A stretch of DNA of 64,000 bases, from assembly GCA_013375495.1 (NCBI GenBank), contig JABXKC010000002.1, positions 62,001 to 126,000 on the forward strand, given 5' to 3'. The notes under the pieces are model-generated. The model did no database searches. It saw nothing but the letters and a program-made list of their open reading frames with translations, and was not told the origin of the DNA. Both the position numbers and the translations under genes were made by a program. Numbering within the stretch: the stretch's first letter is position 1; every line of letters starts with the position of its first letter. The stretch comes from Promethearchaeota archaeon. Lineage in GTDB: Archaea; Asgardarchaeota; Lokiarchaeia; Sigynarchaeales; SOKP01. Of the stretch, positions 34,985 through 43,498 are shown piece by piece.

Positions 34985-36001
34985 GTGTCATATATGAATC
35001 CAGAAGTAATCGCGATTGGAAGTTGTACGCTCGATTGTATGTTACAAGTTAAAGATATCCTTAGATTTGAATTGTTGGATAAGGATATGGTAAAAAAATA
35101 TACCGCAATTGAATATAGCCACAAATTGAATGTAGATGGAGTTTTATTTGTTCCGGGTGGTTCTGCTGCTAATATTGCATCAAATTCTGCGATGTTGGGC
35201 TTAAGTAGCGCATATATTGGAATATTAGGAAAAGATTTCTCAGCAAGTATTTGTTTAGATGACATGAAAAAGAGGGGAGTTGATCTTTCAAATGTTATTC
35301 AGTCTGAAGATGATTGTACGGCTTTTTCAGTGATTTTAAAAACTGAATGGGGAAAAGACAGAAGTATTTTGGCGTATAAAGGCGCAAATAACTTACTAAA
35401 ACCTGAGCATGTTAAAGACGAAATTTTTCAAGACATTAAAGCTTTTGCTTGGACTTCTTTAACAACCGAAAGTGGTTGTAAAGCAATCGAAAAAGCGCTG
35501 AATCTCACATTAGAAAACAAAGGAAAAGTGTTCGCAGCTCCAAGCATGTCGATCATTAAGAACAACCCAAAATGGGCTAAAACTTTAATCTCGAAATCGG
35601 ATGTCGTGTCGTTAAACAAAGAGGAAGCTCAAGAATTTACTGAAGAGACAGATACAGTTCCAATGATTCATAAATTTTTAGATATGGGAATAAAATTAAT
35701 ATCAATTACTGATGGACCAAATGGATCCATAATCTCAGATGGGCAAAACATTGTAAATAATTCTATTTACGAAGGACCTGTTGAAGACACTACAGGTGCG
35801 GGAGATGCTTTTCTAACCGGTCTATTAATTTCCCAACTAAACGGATTTAGTCTAGAGAAATCCTCTAAGATGGCAACCGCAATGTCTTATTTGGAAAGCA
35901 AAGAGATTGGAGTTCGTGAGGGTTTACCTAACAGTTTACGGGAATTAGAAGATTTTATCAACAGTAACTCTATTAAACAAATAGTATCGAAAATTATTTA
36001 G
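34985..36001 (+). CDS. PfkB-family carbohydrate or nucleoside kinase
   Basis: A 338-residue ribokinase-like protein. The N-terminal signature GGSAANIASNSAMLGLSSAY and the C-terminal DTTGAGDAFLTGLL, which holds the anion hole and catalytic Asp, are both present. The start is GTG 34985, with ATG 34994 as an alternative. Substrates in this family range from ribose and adenosine to fructose 6-phosphate; I cannot choose. It follows the ESCRT-III gene on the same strand, with about 100 bases between. Confidence 0.86.
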   Translation: MSYMNPEVIAIGSCTLDCMLQVKDILRFELLDKDMVKKYTAIEYSHKLNVDGVLFVPGGSAANIASNSAMLGLSSAYIGILGKDFSASICLDDMKKRGVDLSNVIQSEDDCTAFSVILKTEWGKDRSILAYKGANNLLKPEHVKDEIFQDIKAFAWTSLTTESGCKAIEKALNLTLENKGKVFAAPSMSIIKNNPKWAKTLISKSDVVSLNKEEAQEFTEETDTVPMIHKFLDMGIKLISITDGPNGSIISDGQNIVNNSIYEGPVEDTTGAGDAFLTGLLISQLNGFSLEKSSKMATAMSYLESKEIGVREGLPNSLRELEDFINSNSIKQIVSKII

Positions 36002-36119
36002 CAGAAATTATAAAAAGCAAGGTTAGATAAAAAGATGTTAAAATCTAAGTATTCTAAACCAATTTTATATTTTATTTGCTACTGTTTATTTATCTTAAGT
36101 TCTTTCCTATATTGAATTT

Positions 36120-36347
36120 ATGGAATTATTTATTCCCCAACTCGCAAATGACCTTTCTATACCTCTGTTTATTATGTTATTGATCGTTTTTATACCATTT
36201 CCTTTAATAATTGTCATTTCAATAATTCCTGCTTTAATTATTTCAGATCGCCTTAAAGAACACAGAATAAGATTCATAAGAGAAAAAGCACGAAAACTGG
36301 GTATCACATCTAAGGCTGAAGTGAACTTTAAATTAAAAATTGAATAA
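36120..36347 (+). CDS. Small single-pass membrane protein, 75 aa
   Basis: A 75-residue protein with one long hydrophobic segment (residues about 14-43, LSIPLFIMLLIVFIPFPLII onward) and a basic cytoplasmic tail. An antisense reading frame exists but this strand has the better composition. It lies about 100 bases before the tRNA-Gly gene. No family recognised. Confidence 0.5.
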   Translation: MELFIPQLANDLSIPLFIMLLIVFIPFPLIIVISIIPALIISDRLKEHRIRFIREKARKLGITSKAEVNFKLKIE

Positions 36348-36460
36348 AATTCGAAAATTTTTTTACCTTTAGATTGCTTAAAAAAATAATTAATTATTAA
36401 TTTCTTAATTTACTTAAATATAATTAAATTATACTCTATTATAGCTGCGCTGCTAGTATA

Positions 36461-36490
36461 GTTCGGTTGATTCTTATTCAGCCGAGTATA
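36461..36490 (+). other. tRNA intron in the D arm (non-canonical position)
   Basis: Thirty bases between GTATA and ATGGTAAG of the D arm; removing them gives a normal D arm (GTAT, AATGGTAA, GTAT). CGGTTGA and TCAGCCG inside it pair to a seven-pair hairpin. GTATA is repeated at both edges, so the cut register could shift by a few bases. Confidence 0.7.
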
Positions 36491-36513
36491 ATGGTAAGTA
36501 TGCCAGGTTGCCA

Positions 36514-36544
36514 AGAGAATTTTACCCTAAAAATTCTCGCAATA
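36514..36544 (+). other. tRNA intron at canonical position 37/38
   Basis: Thirty-one bases after A37 of the anticodon loop. GAGAATTTT and AAAATTCTC inside it pair over nine bases, consistent with a bulge-helix-bulge intron cut by the tRNA endonuclease. Confidence 0.75.
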
Positions 36545-36679
36545 ACTTGGCGACCCGGGTTCAATTCCCGGGCGGCGCATTTTTTTCATACTTTTTTCGT
36601 GAAAGGTATGTTTCACGATCTGCATACTTAAATTAAAATATAAATATAGTAGAATTATAACCCTACCTAATTTATTTTA

Positions 36680-37525
36680 TTACAGAGTACTTAGAAAATT
36701 AGAGATATTTGAAGATTTTGGAACCTTGACCTCGAAATAATTCTCCACGATTTCGTAAAGAAAGTCGAGGTAGGGTAATTGGACTTTTACATTGTGAATT
36801 CTCACTAAATCTTCAATAATATTCTTAGAATAAAGTTTTTCTTTCTTTTTTAAATTTTTAACTATTTCTACTATTGTTAGTGATAACTCGTATGCTTTTT
36901 GAAGTCCATTTTGTAAGTAAATTAAACTGGGTTTTGGTTCGTATTCTGCTAAAAATTTTCTTACTAAGGACCTTTCTACTCCTAATGTTTTTGGGTTAAG
37001 AATATTATCATCGTCTTTAATAATGATATTGCCCTCTAATATGACTGCTTCTTTAATAACTTTCATATCATATTGTTCACCGGTAACTACGAAAAGGTCA
37101 GGTTTAAAAGAATTAAGGGTGATATATTCGATAAATTTGTAAATGTTGTCTACCATGAATGACTGATCAAACAAAAGAATAATTTTTTTCCTGAACAAAA
37201 TTCCTCTGATTATGTGAGTAAGCAAAGAGGCTGTAAAATTAAGTTTTATTAAACCAACATCAATTAATTCCAATTGCTCAGATACATCTGGTTCAATTAC
37301 TTGGTCGGTGACTACATCAGGGAGTTCTATTTGAAAATCTGCTATAAAAGTGTCTCTAACAGCGAGATTCTTATCTACATACGCAACAAAAGAATGTTCG
37401 CAAGCAACACCCTCTAAAACATTAACTGCAAACACGCCTCTTGCCGCTTTTTCTACTTCTGTTTCTGAAACTTCAATATATCCTCTACTTGAACAGGATG
37501 GACATCGCACTTCGAGTTTTTTCAT
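36680..37525 (-). CDS. Hypothetical protein with N-terminal zinc ribbon
   Basis: A 281-residue protein whose first 20 residues hold CPSCSSRG, half of a possible zinc knuckle, followed by a conserved-looking strand (ARGVFAVNVLEGVACEHSFV). The middle contains hydrophobic segments such as LNFTASLLTHIIRGILFRKK that could be buried helices of a soluble fold. I recognise no family. It is alone on its strand between tRNA-Gly and a small membrane protein. Confidence 0.6.
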   Translation of the reverse strand: MKKLEVRCPSCSSRGYIEVSETEVEKAARGVFAVNVLEGVACEHSFVAYVDKNLAVRDTFIADFQIELPDVVTDQVIEPDVSEQLELIDVGLIKLNFTASLLTHIIRGILFRKKIILLFDQSFMVDNIYKFIEYITLNSFKPDLFVVTGEQYDMKVIKEAVILEGNIIIKDDDNILNPKTLGVERSLVRKFLAEYEPKPSLIYLQNGLQKAYELSLTIVEIVKNLKKKEKLYSKNIIEDLVRIHNVKVQLPYLDFLYEIVENYFEVKVPKSSNISNFLSTL

Positions 37526-37677
37526 TTCTAAAATCTTAACAGAAATTTAATTTAATAACTATCTTTTTCTAAAATCTATAATAAATTTGTAATCACAGTT
37601 ATATAAATATTAATCGAGTAATTAAATAATAATAAGCAGGATATATACATTTATGTAGAAGTATTTTGGGACATATC

Positions 37678-38157
37678 TTAAAATTTTTGGATTTTTGCGT
37701 ATTTTTTCTCAATAAAATTAGCTACAAGCAAGGAAATTAAAGTAGCTGAATTCTCAGCAATCAAAAATGATAAAACATTATCTAAGAAAGTAATACATAT
37801 CCCATATGTAGCAAAAAATATCGCAGCAAATATTGGAAAAACGATAATTATTGGCCTCACAATTGGGAAATATATAAACCTTTGCAACTTAGAACCTGAT
37901 TGTCTTGATTTTTGAAATTGAGTTTTTAACTTTTTCCTTTTTTCAACTTGGATGAACGATTCAAAAATAAGCACAACGCCAAAAAATAAAGCAATGGTTG
38001 CTCCAACAGGGATTAAAATCACGACAATGTAATTTCCCACTCCTAAAAAATATTGAGCTATAAAGATAAAAAATGTTTGAAATAAACCACAAACTCCGAA
38101 TAGCATAAGAGCTATTGGTAAGTACTCTTTAGATGACCATCGAAATCTTATCGGCAT
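37678..38157 (-). CDS. Membrane protein, about four helices
   Basis: A 159-residue protein with hydrophobic segments at residues about 12-37, 40-66, 97-119 and 122-147, and a Lys/Arg/Gln-rich loop in the middle (EKRKKLKTQFQKSRQSGSK). It has no signature motif. It ends 23 bases before... its upstream neighbour is tRNA-Val, transcribed in the same direction. Function unknown. Confidence 0.58.
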   Translation of the reverse strand: MPIRFRWSSKEYLPIALMLFGVCGLFQTFFIFIAQYFLGVGNYIVVILIPVGATIALFFGVVLIFESFIQVEKRKKLKTQFQKSRQSGSKLQRFIYFPIVRPIIIVFPIFAAIFFATYGICITFLDNVLSFLIAENSATLISLLVANFIEKKYAKIQKF

Positions 38158-38180
38158 TTTAATTCATGTTTTTTGTTATA

Positions 38181-38257
38181 TGGTGGGCCCGGCGCGAATT
38201 GAACGCACGACCTTCTCCACGTCAAGGAGACGTCATACCAGGCTAGACCACGGGCCC
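38181..38257 (-). tRNA. tRNA-Val(GAC), CCA encoded
   Basis: On the minus strand GGGCCCG pairs with the 3' CGGGCCC acceptor strand, followed by an encoded ACCA end (38181-38184). The D arm contains GGTCTAGCCTGG. The anticodon arm is TCTCC / GGAGA around TTGACGT, so the anticodon is GAC (Val). The T arm TGCG-TTCAATT-CGCG is present. No intron is seen. Confidence 0.93.
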
Positions 38258-38417
38258 TTGAGTGTATTCCCTAATTTTAGTTTAAAAACTAAAACTTGAG
38301 ATAAATAATTTATATTATTAAAAAATAAATATTTTATTAGTTTTATCGTGAATTATTAAATTCTACCGAAGTGTATTTGTAAAATAAAAAAATAAAATAG
38401 AATTAAAGAGAATTATT

Positions 38418-39635
38418 TTATGGTTTTTTTTCTCTTAACGCTCTAACCATAGGAACATCTTTTCCGGATAATATTTCTAGCATAGCACCCCCACCAGTAG
38501 AAATAAAAGAGACATCTTGAGCATATCCAGACATTTCTGCAGCGGTTCCCATTTCTCCTCCACCTATTACGGAAAGAGCTCCTCGATTTTTAGCAGCTTC
38601 AGCCATTGCTTCGGCCATGTCAAAAGTTCCTTTTCTAAAGACTTCCTTTTCAAATATTCCAGGTGGTCCATTTGCAATAATAGTTTTAGCATTCATTATA
38701 ATTTTTTTGAATTCCTCTGTAGTTTTAGGCCCTATATCACCAGTTACAGCGTTGTAATCCTTTAACTCGTTTATACTGATTGCTTTCCTGTTCCCATTAT
38801 CGTCAATTACTAAATCTGTAGGTAAAATGATTCTATCTTTAAATTTTTCGTAGGTGTCCTTAATGTCATCCTTTGCTTTATCTAAATCTTTTGCTATTGC
38901 TCCGCGATTTGGTTCCCCGGTTTCAACTCCTATTGCTTCCAAGATTAATACAGCTGTTAAGCCAGAGCAGAGAGCATAATCTAATTTGTCATTTTCAAAA
39001 TTATATTTCATAGCTTTAAATTTATCTATTGCTTTTGCTCCCCCAATCAGCATGACCATGGGTTTTTCTGGATTTTCCAATATTTTACTCATGTATTCAA
39101 ATTCCTTAACGGTAGTAGGACCTGCGAGTAGTGTTGGCCACCCGATTATCGAAGGTTGTGCTCTATGAGCTGCTCCAAACGCATCTGCGATGAAATAGTC
39201 AAATAATGGCGATAGGGTTTTAATCATCTCCAAGTTTGCTGCTTCAGAGAAGTCTTTAAATTGTTTGGTTTCAAGCTCCCAAGTTCGTACATTATTAAGA
39301 ACTAATACTTCGCCTACTTTAAGATCCTTTATTGCTTTAATTGCTTTTTCTCCGAAAACATCCTCAACGTATTTAACAGGGCGATCTAACAGTTTTCTTA
39401 TTTCTCCAGCGTGTAATTCTAAAGAAGTGAAATCTTTCGCTCCTGGACGAGATTGGTGTGCCATAATTACGACAGCACTCTCTTTAAGCTCTTCTAGTGA
39501 GGGGATTAGAGCGTGAATACGAGGTGATTCGCGAATTCTGTTGTTTTCAATATCGATATTAGAGTTAATATCAACTCTCATTAAAACTTTTTTTCCTTTT
39601 AAATCAACATCTTTATATGATTTATAATCAAACAT
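38418..39635 (-). CDS. pgk: Phosphoglycerate kinase
   Basis: A 405-residue enzyme transferring phosphate between 1,3-bisphosphoglycerate and ADP in glycolysis and gluconeogenesis. Signatures: VLMRVDINSNI near the start, ESPRIHALIPSLEEL, MAHQSRPG, FIADAFGAAHRAQPS, and the C-terminal nucleotide-binding part with IGGGEMGTAAEM and FISTGGGAMLEILSGK. Sequence style is archaeal (shortened loops). It is monocistronic here, downstream of the MoxR/VWA pair. Confidence 0.95.
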   Translation of the reverse strand: MFDYKSYKDVDLKGKKVLMRVDINSNIDIENNRIRESPRIHALIPSLEELKESAVVIMAHQSRPGAKDFTSLELHAGEIRKLLDRPVKYVEDVFGEKAIKAIKDLKVGEVLVLNNVRTWELETKQFKDFSEAANLEMIKTLSPLFDYFIADAFGAAHRAQPSIIGWPTLLAGPTTVKEFEYMSKILENPEKPMVMLIGGAKAIDKFKAMKYNFENDKLDYALCSGLTAVLILEAIGVETGEPNRGAIAKDLDKAKDDIKDTYEKFKDRIILPTDLVIDDNGNRKAISINELKDYNAVTGDIGPKTTEEFKKIIMNAKTIIANGPPGIFEKEVFRKGTFDMAEAMAEAAKNRGALSVIGGGEMGTAAEMSGYAQDVSFISTGGGAMLEILSGKDVPMVRALREKKP

Positions 39636-39712
39636 TTAATCTCACTCAAAGTGATTTTGGTTATATTAAATGGTAATATAGGATCTCAAAAAAAGGTTTC
39701 AAATGCAAAATT

Positions 39713-41911
39713 TTAGCGATAAAATTCCTTTACGACAAGTTTACAAAATTGAGTTAATTTTTCCGCTAAATCTGTTCTATCAGATGACTTTGTTAAAATC
39801 CAATTATTGCCATACAGTTTGTTAAGATAATCTCCGTTAGCATCAATTGAAAAAGCATAAACTTTAAATTTTTTTTTAACATCTTGAATCTCCTTTACAG
39901 CGTCATTCAATCCATATTGAGTACCTGCCGGTTGGCCATCCGAAATCACCAGGATTAAAACATTTTTTTCCAACTTAGCGGCTTCGTGTTTTAAAGACAC
40001 ACCATCTAAGTTGCTTCCGATACGGTTATGGCGCCCAAACTTGTCAAATTTCTTAATATCCGGGTATTCCTCAAAATCTTTTAAATGAATATTTAAGGCA
40101 TCATATTCGCCAGTAAAAAGCACGATACGCAATTGGGCAATTTCATAAAGAGATTCGCATAACATTACCATAGCTACTTTTGCTGCTTCTAGTTTGATGC
40201 CTGCCATACTTCCACTGATGTCCACCATCAGTAAAATCTTCAGTTCTTTTTTGTTTAGTTTGCGGGTAAAGCATTTATCGTACTTAAAATCGCTCGTAAC
40301 TGCTTTTATAAACTTATTGTTTAATCGACCTCTTTTTTGAGAGGTGTCTATATCGTTCTGATTTCTCAAATCTTGAAAAAGGTACTTTAGCTTGGCAATT
40401 ATGTTATGGTGCGTCTTTGTGATTTCTTTGTAACTTAAATTTATTGATCTCATTTCTTCATTTTCGATACTCACATCGTTCACTTTCCTCTCGCTCTCGT
40501 TTAATTGACCTAGGTTCTCAATTAGCAAAAGCCTTCCTTCCATTGCAATTTGAGATTCAGTCATTAATTGACTAATTTCTTTGATAAAAGTCTCAAAATC
40601 TTGAGGAAATTTTTGGGGGTTAATGTCTTCTTGAATAGCGTTATTAAAAATGACTCTAAAATTCTCAAATTCACCTAAATTTAGAATTTCGTATTGTTCT
40701 TGTAAAATATTCTCCTTTTCTTCATTGTTTAATTGTGAGATTGATTTGTTCTTTATATCAAACTGATCAGTTTTCTTTTCTTCACTGCTAGTGAATTCAT
40801 TAGAGTCATTTTTTGAATCCTTTTCAACCTGTTCGATTAATTTTTCAATGTCCTCTGTACTTAAATCCATATCCTTGATTTTATCAATTACTTTTTCACT
40901 CGCTGTATTTATTTCTGATGGTTCTGATTTCCTGTCCCGATCAACGAACTCTTCAAAATGATTTATTAGAGGTTCAAATTCTGAGAATGAGTGATGTTGG
41001 GATTTTTTCATTTCAAAATCCTCGTAGAGACAAGGATCTTCCATGAAATCTGAGTTTTTAAGCTCTTTGAGATACTTTTCATTATCTATCTTTTGGAAAT
41101 CTCTAGATGCATTATTATAATCTTCATTTTCTACTGATTCATAATAAGCATCCCAATCATGGTAATCTTCACTTTCGTCGGTATCATCGTATGCTGGATC
41201 GTAGTACGAGTTATTTACTTTTTTACGGTTTGAGCTTTCTTCCCTAGGTACTCTTTTTTTTTTATAAAACTTCTTTAGAACTTTACATAATTGATCAATC
41301 GTGATTATAGACGATGCGGGTGTTAATGATTTCAGTAAAAATTTTTTAGCTGTGGAAATTACGCGCCAATCCTCGTCGCTCATGTTTCGAGTTCTAAATT
41401 TCGGTTTTTCTTGAAAATCATTATAATTATCCATGAATAAGTTGATATAAACGAGTAAGTCTCCTGTACGCTTCATAATAAGGATTAAATCTGGAAGTAA
41501 CTGTAGTGTGAATTTTCGCAAATTGTTGTAAAATCCTGGGAATTTATTGCTGTTCAAAGCGTTAACTCTTACGTCTTCCACTACATTGATAACTTGTTTT
41601 GTGAAGTAACTTGGTAAGTTATACTTTTTTGATAAAGTGTCGATGAGCTTTATAAAGGACAATTCAAACGATCCATAACCAATATGGCCACTTTCGTGAG
41701 CTACTAATCCTTGGGCTGAAGATATGTCGTCTTTGATTTTTTTCGGCAAGTATATAAACTTTCCATCCGTAAAAGTGAGTTGTGAATTCTGGTTAAACTC
41801 AATATGAATGTCTTGCTTGCCACTAATTCTCTTTCCAATATTAATTAGCGCAAATAAATCGGAGAAATAATCTTTTTCGAATAAGTCGTATAAAACCGGT
41901 AATTTGATCAC
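39713..41911 (-). CDS. VWA-domain protein of the MoxR-associated (CobT/NorD-like) type
   Basis: A 732-residue protein. The N-terminal part contains GLVAHESGHIGYG with an HExxH pattern (His72, Glu73, His76) and NVVEDVRVNAL, both usual in the CobT/NorD group. The middle is highly charged and probably disordered (residues about 190-430). The C-terminal VWA domain has an intact MIDAS: DISGS at Asp564, Ser566, Ser568, with SDGQP near residue 658. Such proteins pair with a MoxR/CbbQ ATPase, encoded directly upstream, to insert metals or activate enzymes. Which client this pair serves is unknown. Confidence 0.8.
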   Translation of the reverse strand: MIKLPVLYDLFEKDYFSDLFALINIGKRISGKQDIHIEFNQNSQLTFTDGKFIYLPKKIKDDISSAQGLVAHESGHIGYGSFELSFIKLIDTLSKKYNLPSYFTKQVINVVEDVRVNALNSNKFPGFYNNLRKFTLQLLPDLILIMKRTGDLLVYINLFMDNYNDFQEKPKFRTRNMSDEDWRVISTAKKFLLKSLTPASSIITIDQLCKVLKKFYKKKRVPREESSNRKKVNNSYYDPAYDDTDESEDYHDWDAYYESVENEDYNNASRDFQKIDNEKYLKELKNSDFMEDPCLYEDFEMKKSQHHSFSEFEPLINHFEEFVDRDRKSEPSEINTASEKVIDKIKDMDLSTEDIEKLIEQVEKDSKNDSNEFTSSEEKKTDQFDIKNKSISQLNNEEKENILQEQYEILNLGEFENFRVIFNNAIQEDINPQKFPQDFETFIKEISQLMTESQIAMEGRLLLIENLGQLNESERKVNDVSIENEEMRSINLSYKEITKTHHNIIAKLKYLFQDLRNQNDIDTSQKRGRLNNKFIKAVTSDFKYDKCFTRKLNKKELKILLMVDISGSMAGIKLEAAKVAMVMLCESLYEIAQLRIVLFTGEYDALNIHLKDFEEYPDIKKFDKFGRHNRIGSNLDGVSLKHEAAKLEKNVLILVISDGQPAGTQYGLNDAVKEIQDVKKKFKVYAFSIDANGDYLNKLYGNNWILTKSSDRTDLAEKLTQFCKLVVKEFYR

Positions 41912-41941
41912 CCCACTTAGGGAATACTTATAATTATTGAA

Positions 41942-43183
41942 TTAATTTAAAACTGGACAAACTCGCCTCATGAAATCCATCAAATCCTTATTTCTATTTC
42001 TATATAACCATTTTATGTAGGCTAATGTTATTTCTCCACCACAAAGATGGTTTTGTCCCATATTTTCTTTATAAATTTTATGATATCCGAGTTTTTCCGT
42101 TAAACATATGTAATCTTTTAAAGATGTTCTATGATTTTGCCAAAACCAGGCGAAAAATTTCCACATAAGGCTTCCACTTTTGTTCTTAAATTTTTCGTTT
42201 CCTAATTCGAACACATACTTTTCCACTTTACTTCTGAAGTTACTAATGATTTTAGCCTCAGGAGCTCTCGTTAGGACTAAATCTCTATACACTTCCGATT
42301 TTGCTTTAGAATTAGGGACCAAAGTTTTCCTTAGATTGTCCTCAAATAATTTACCATCCAATATCATCGCAATACTTTTTTTTTCTTCTTGGTTTTCACC
42401 GAGTTTATTGATAATTATGTTTTCTATATTATATCTTAAATAGTCGGGGGACATATTTGACACGATTAAACAGAAATTAACAACTAACCTTGTAGAGAAT
42501 ATTTTAGTTATAGAGAAATCTTTAATCGCCTGTTTTCTTATCTGTCTAGCAGCGTCTACTACGGTTTCAGCGACATTACTTTTACATCCTGTTAATTTTA
42601 CAGCAATTTCAATTTCTTTTTGCTTTGTAGGATAGTTAATTTCAGGGCAAACTAAGAATCGATCTTCAAATGCTTCCTGTAGCTTATTAATGCCGATCAC
42701 GCCCCTGTTCATTGTCCCTATAATCACAAGTTTACTCGTTTCTTTTAAGCTATATCGTTCAAATCCCTTCGAAATCAGATTGATGTGGCTCTCTGAGAGC
42801 AAAGAGTTTAACGAGATTTGCTCGCTTTCTCTAATTGCATTTATTTCATTTATAACAATAAAACATATCCCGTTTTTGTTAGCATCTTCAATAGCCCTGG
42901 TTAATGGACCGTGATTGAACTGAGTATCTCCATTAAACAACTCCCAATTCCCTTCAATGTCCCTTCTATCCAGATCTGGCGAACCATCAATTATAAAGTA
43001 TGAAGAGTTGAATTCCTTTGCGAGAGAAGTTGCTAAAAGCGTTTTACCTGTTCCTGGTGGTCCATGTAATAAAATGCCAATACATCTGCCCTTTCCTAAA
43101 GAATTTATTAAAGCCTTCAAATAATCGAATTCGTTTCTTTGCTGAATATATTCAATTTTTCTATTAATCGCTAAATCTGAAAT
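41942..43183 (-). CDS. MoxR/CbbQ-type AAA ATPase (probable AUU start)
   Basis: An AAA+ ATPase with GPPGTGKTLLATSLA (Walker A) and CFIVINEINAI (Walker B), sensor IIGTMNRG and arginine-finger region EAFEDRFLVCPEI. The first canonical start is a TTG at 43120, but the frame stays open 21 codons further. A strong Shine-Dalgarno AGGAGGAG (43197-43190) stands 6 bases before an ATT at 43183, giving an N-terminus SDLAINRKIEYIQQRNEFD. I therefore start at 43183. The product, about 413 residues, is co-transcribed with the VWA gene (30-base gap), the classic MoxR/VWA chaperone arrangement. Confidence 0.82.
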   Translation of the reverse strand: MSDLAINRKIEYIQQRNEFDYLKALINSLGKGRCIGILLHGPPGTGKTLLATSLAKEFNSSYFIIDGSPDLDRRDIEGNWELFNGDTQFNHGPLTRAIEDANKNGICFIVINEINAIRESEQISLNSLLSESHINLISKGFERYSLKETSKLVIIGTMNRGVIGINKLQEAFEDRFLVCPEINYPTKQKEIEIAVKLTGCKSNVAETVVDAARQIRKQAIKDFSITKIFSTRLVVNFCLIVSNMSPDYLRYNIENIIINKLGENQEEKKSIAMILDGKLFEDNLRKTLVPNSKAKSEVYRDLVLTRAPEAKIISNFRSKVEKYVFELGNEKFKNKSGSLMWKFFAWFWQNHRTSLKDYICLTEKLGYHKIYKENMGQNHLCGGEITLAYIKWLYRNRNKDLMDFMRRVCPVLN

Positions 43184-43189
43184 GATAAT

Positions 43190-43197
43190 CTCCTCCT
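43190..43197 (-). promoter_or_regulatory. Ribosome-binding site in front of an AUU codon
   Basis: AGGAGGAG on the minus strand, complementary to the anti-Shine-Dalgarno of 16S rRNA, 6 bases before ATT 43183. No ATG, GTG or TTG lies at that distance, so this site decides the start of the MoxR-type gene. Confidence 0.6.
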
Positions 43198-43329
43198 AAT
43201 AATGTAAATCATTTTCTAATTGAAATTGAAGAAAATAACATTAGAGTTATGTTGCTGAATATTGATTTTTGAATTTAAGGTAGTTTATAATATGTATACT
43301 TATATATTTAAAAACTCACACGCTAATGA

Positions 43330-43349
43330 ATTTCAGAAAAATCTGAAAT
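43330..43349. repeat. Perfect inverted repeat in the MoxR-LarB intergenic region
   Basis: ATTTCAGA and TCTGAAAT separated by AAAA form an eight-pair hairpin inside a 315-base region (43184-43498) that otherwise holds only AT-rich leader sequence. It lies between the divergent MoxR and LarB genes and could be an operator or RNA hairpin; nothing else is recognisable. Confidence 0.4.
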
Positions 43350-43498
43350 GTCTTAAAATCTAGTCTTTTTAACCACGAAAGATGAAAATGTAAAAAAAAT
43401 TGAAAGAACACCTTTCTAAATTTATTAAGACTAAAAGATTTTTATGAATATAGAGATTTGAACTTAAAACCTTATGAAGTTTAAATCGGTGATTAAGT

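Larger units (their letters stand above)
36447..36579 (+). tRNA. tRNA-Gly(GCC) with two introns
   Basis: The acceptor stem GCGCTGC (36447-36453) pairs with GCGGCGC (36572-36578), with discriminator A and no encoded CCA. The T arm CCGGG-TTCAATT-CCCGG is perfect. The anticodon arm is CCAGG / CTTGG around TTGCCAA, giving anticodon GCC. Two insertions interrupt the mature 72-nt tRNA: 36461-36490 in the D arm and 36514-36544 after anticodon-loop position 37. Both can form internal hairpins as expected for archaeal introns. Confidence 0.88.

Noticed and set aside
36107..36307. Minus-strand ORF opposite the 75-residue membrane protein
   Set aside because: It is a shadow frame; the plus-strand frame has the better hydrophobic helix and basic tail.
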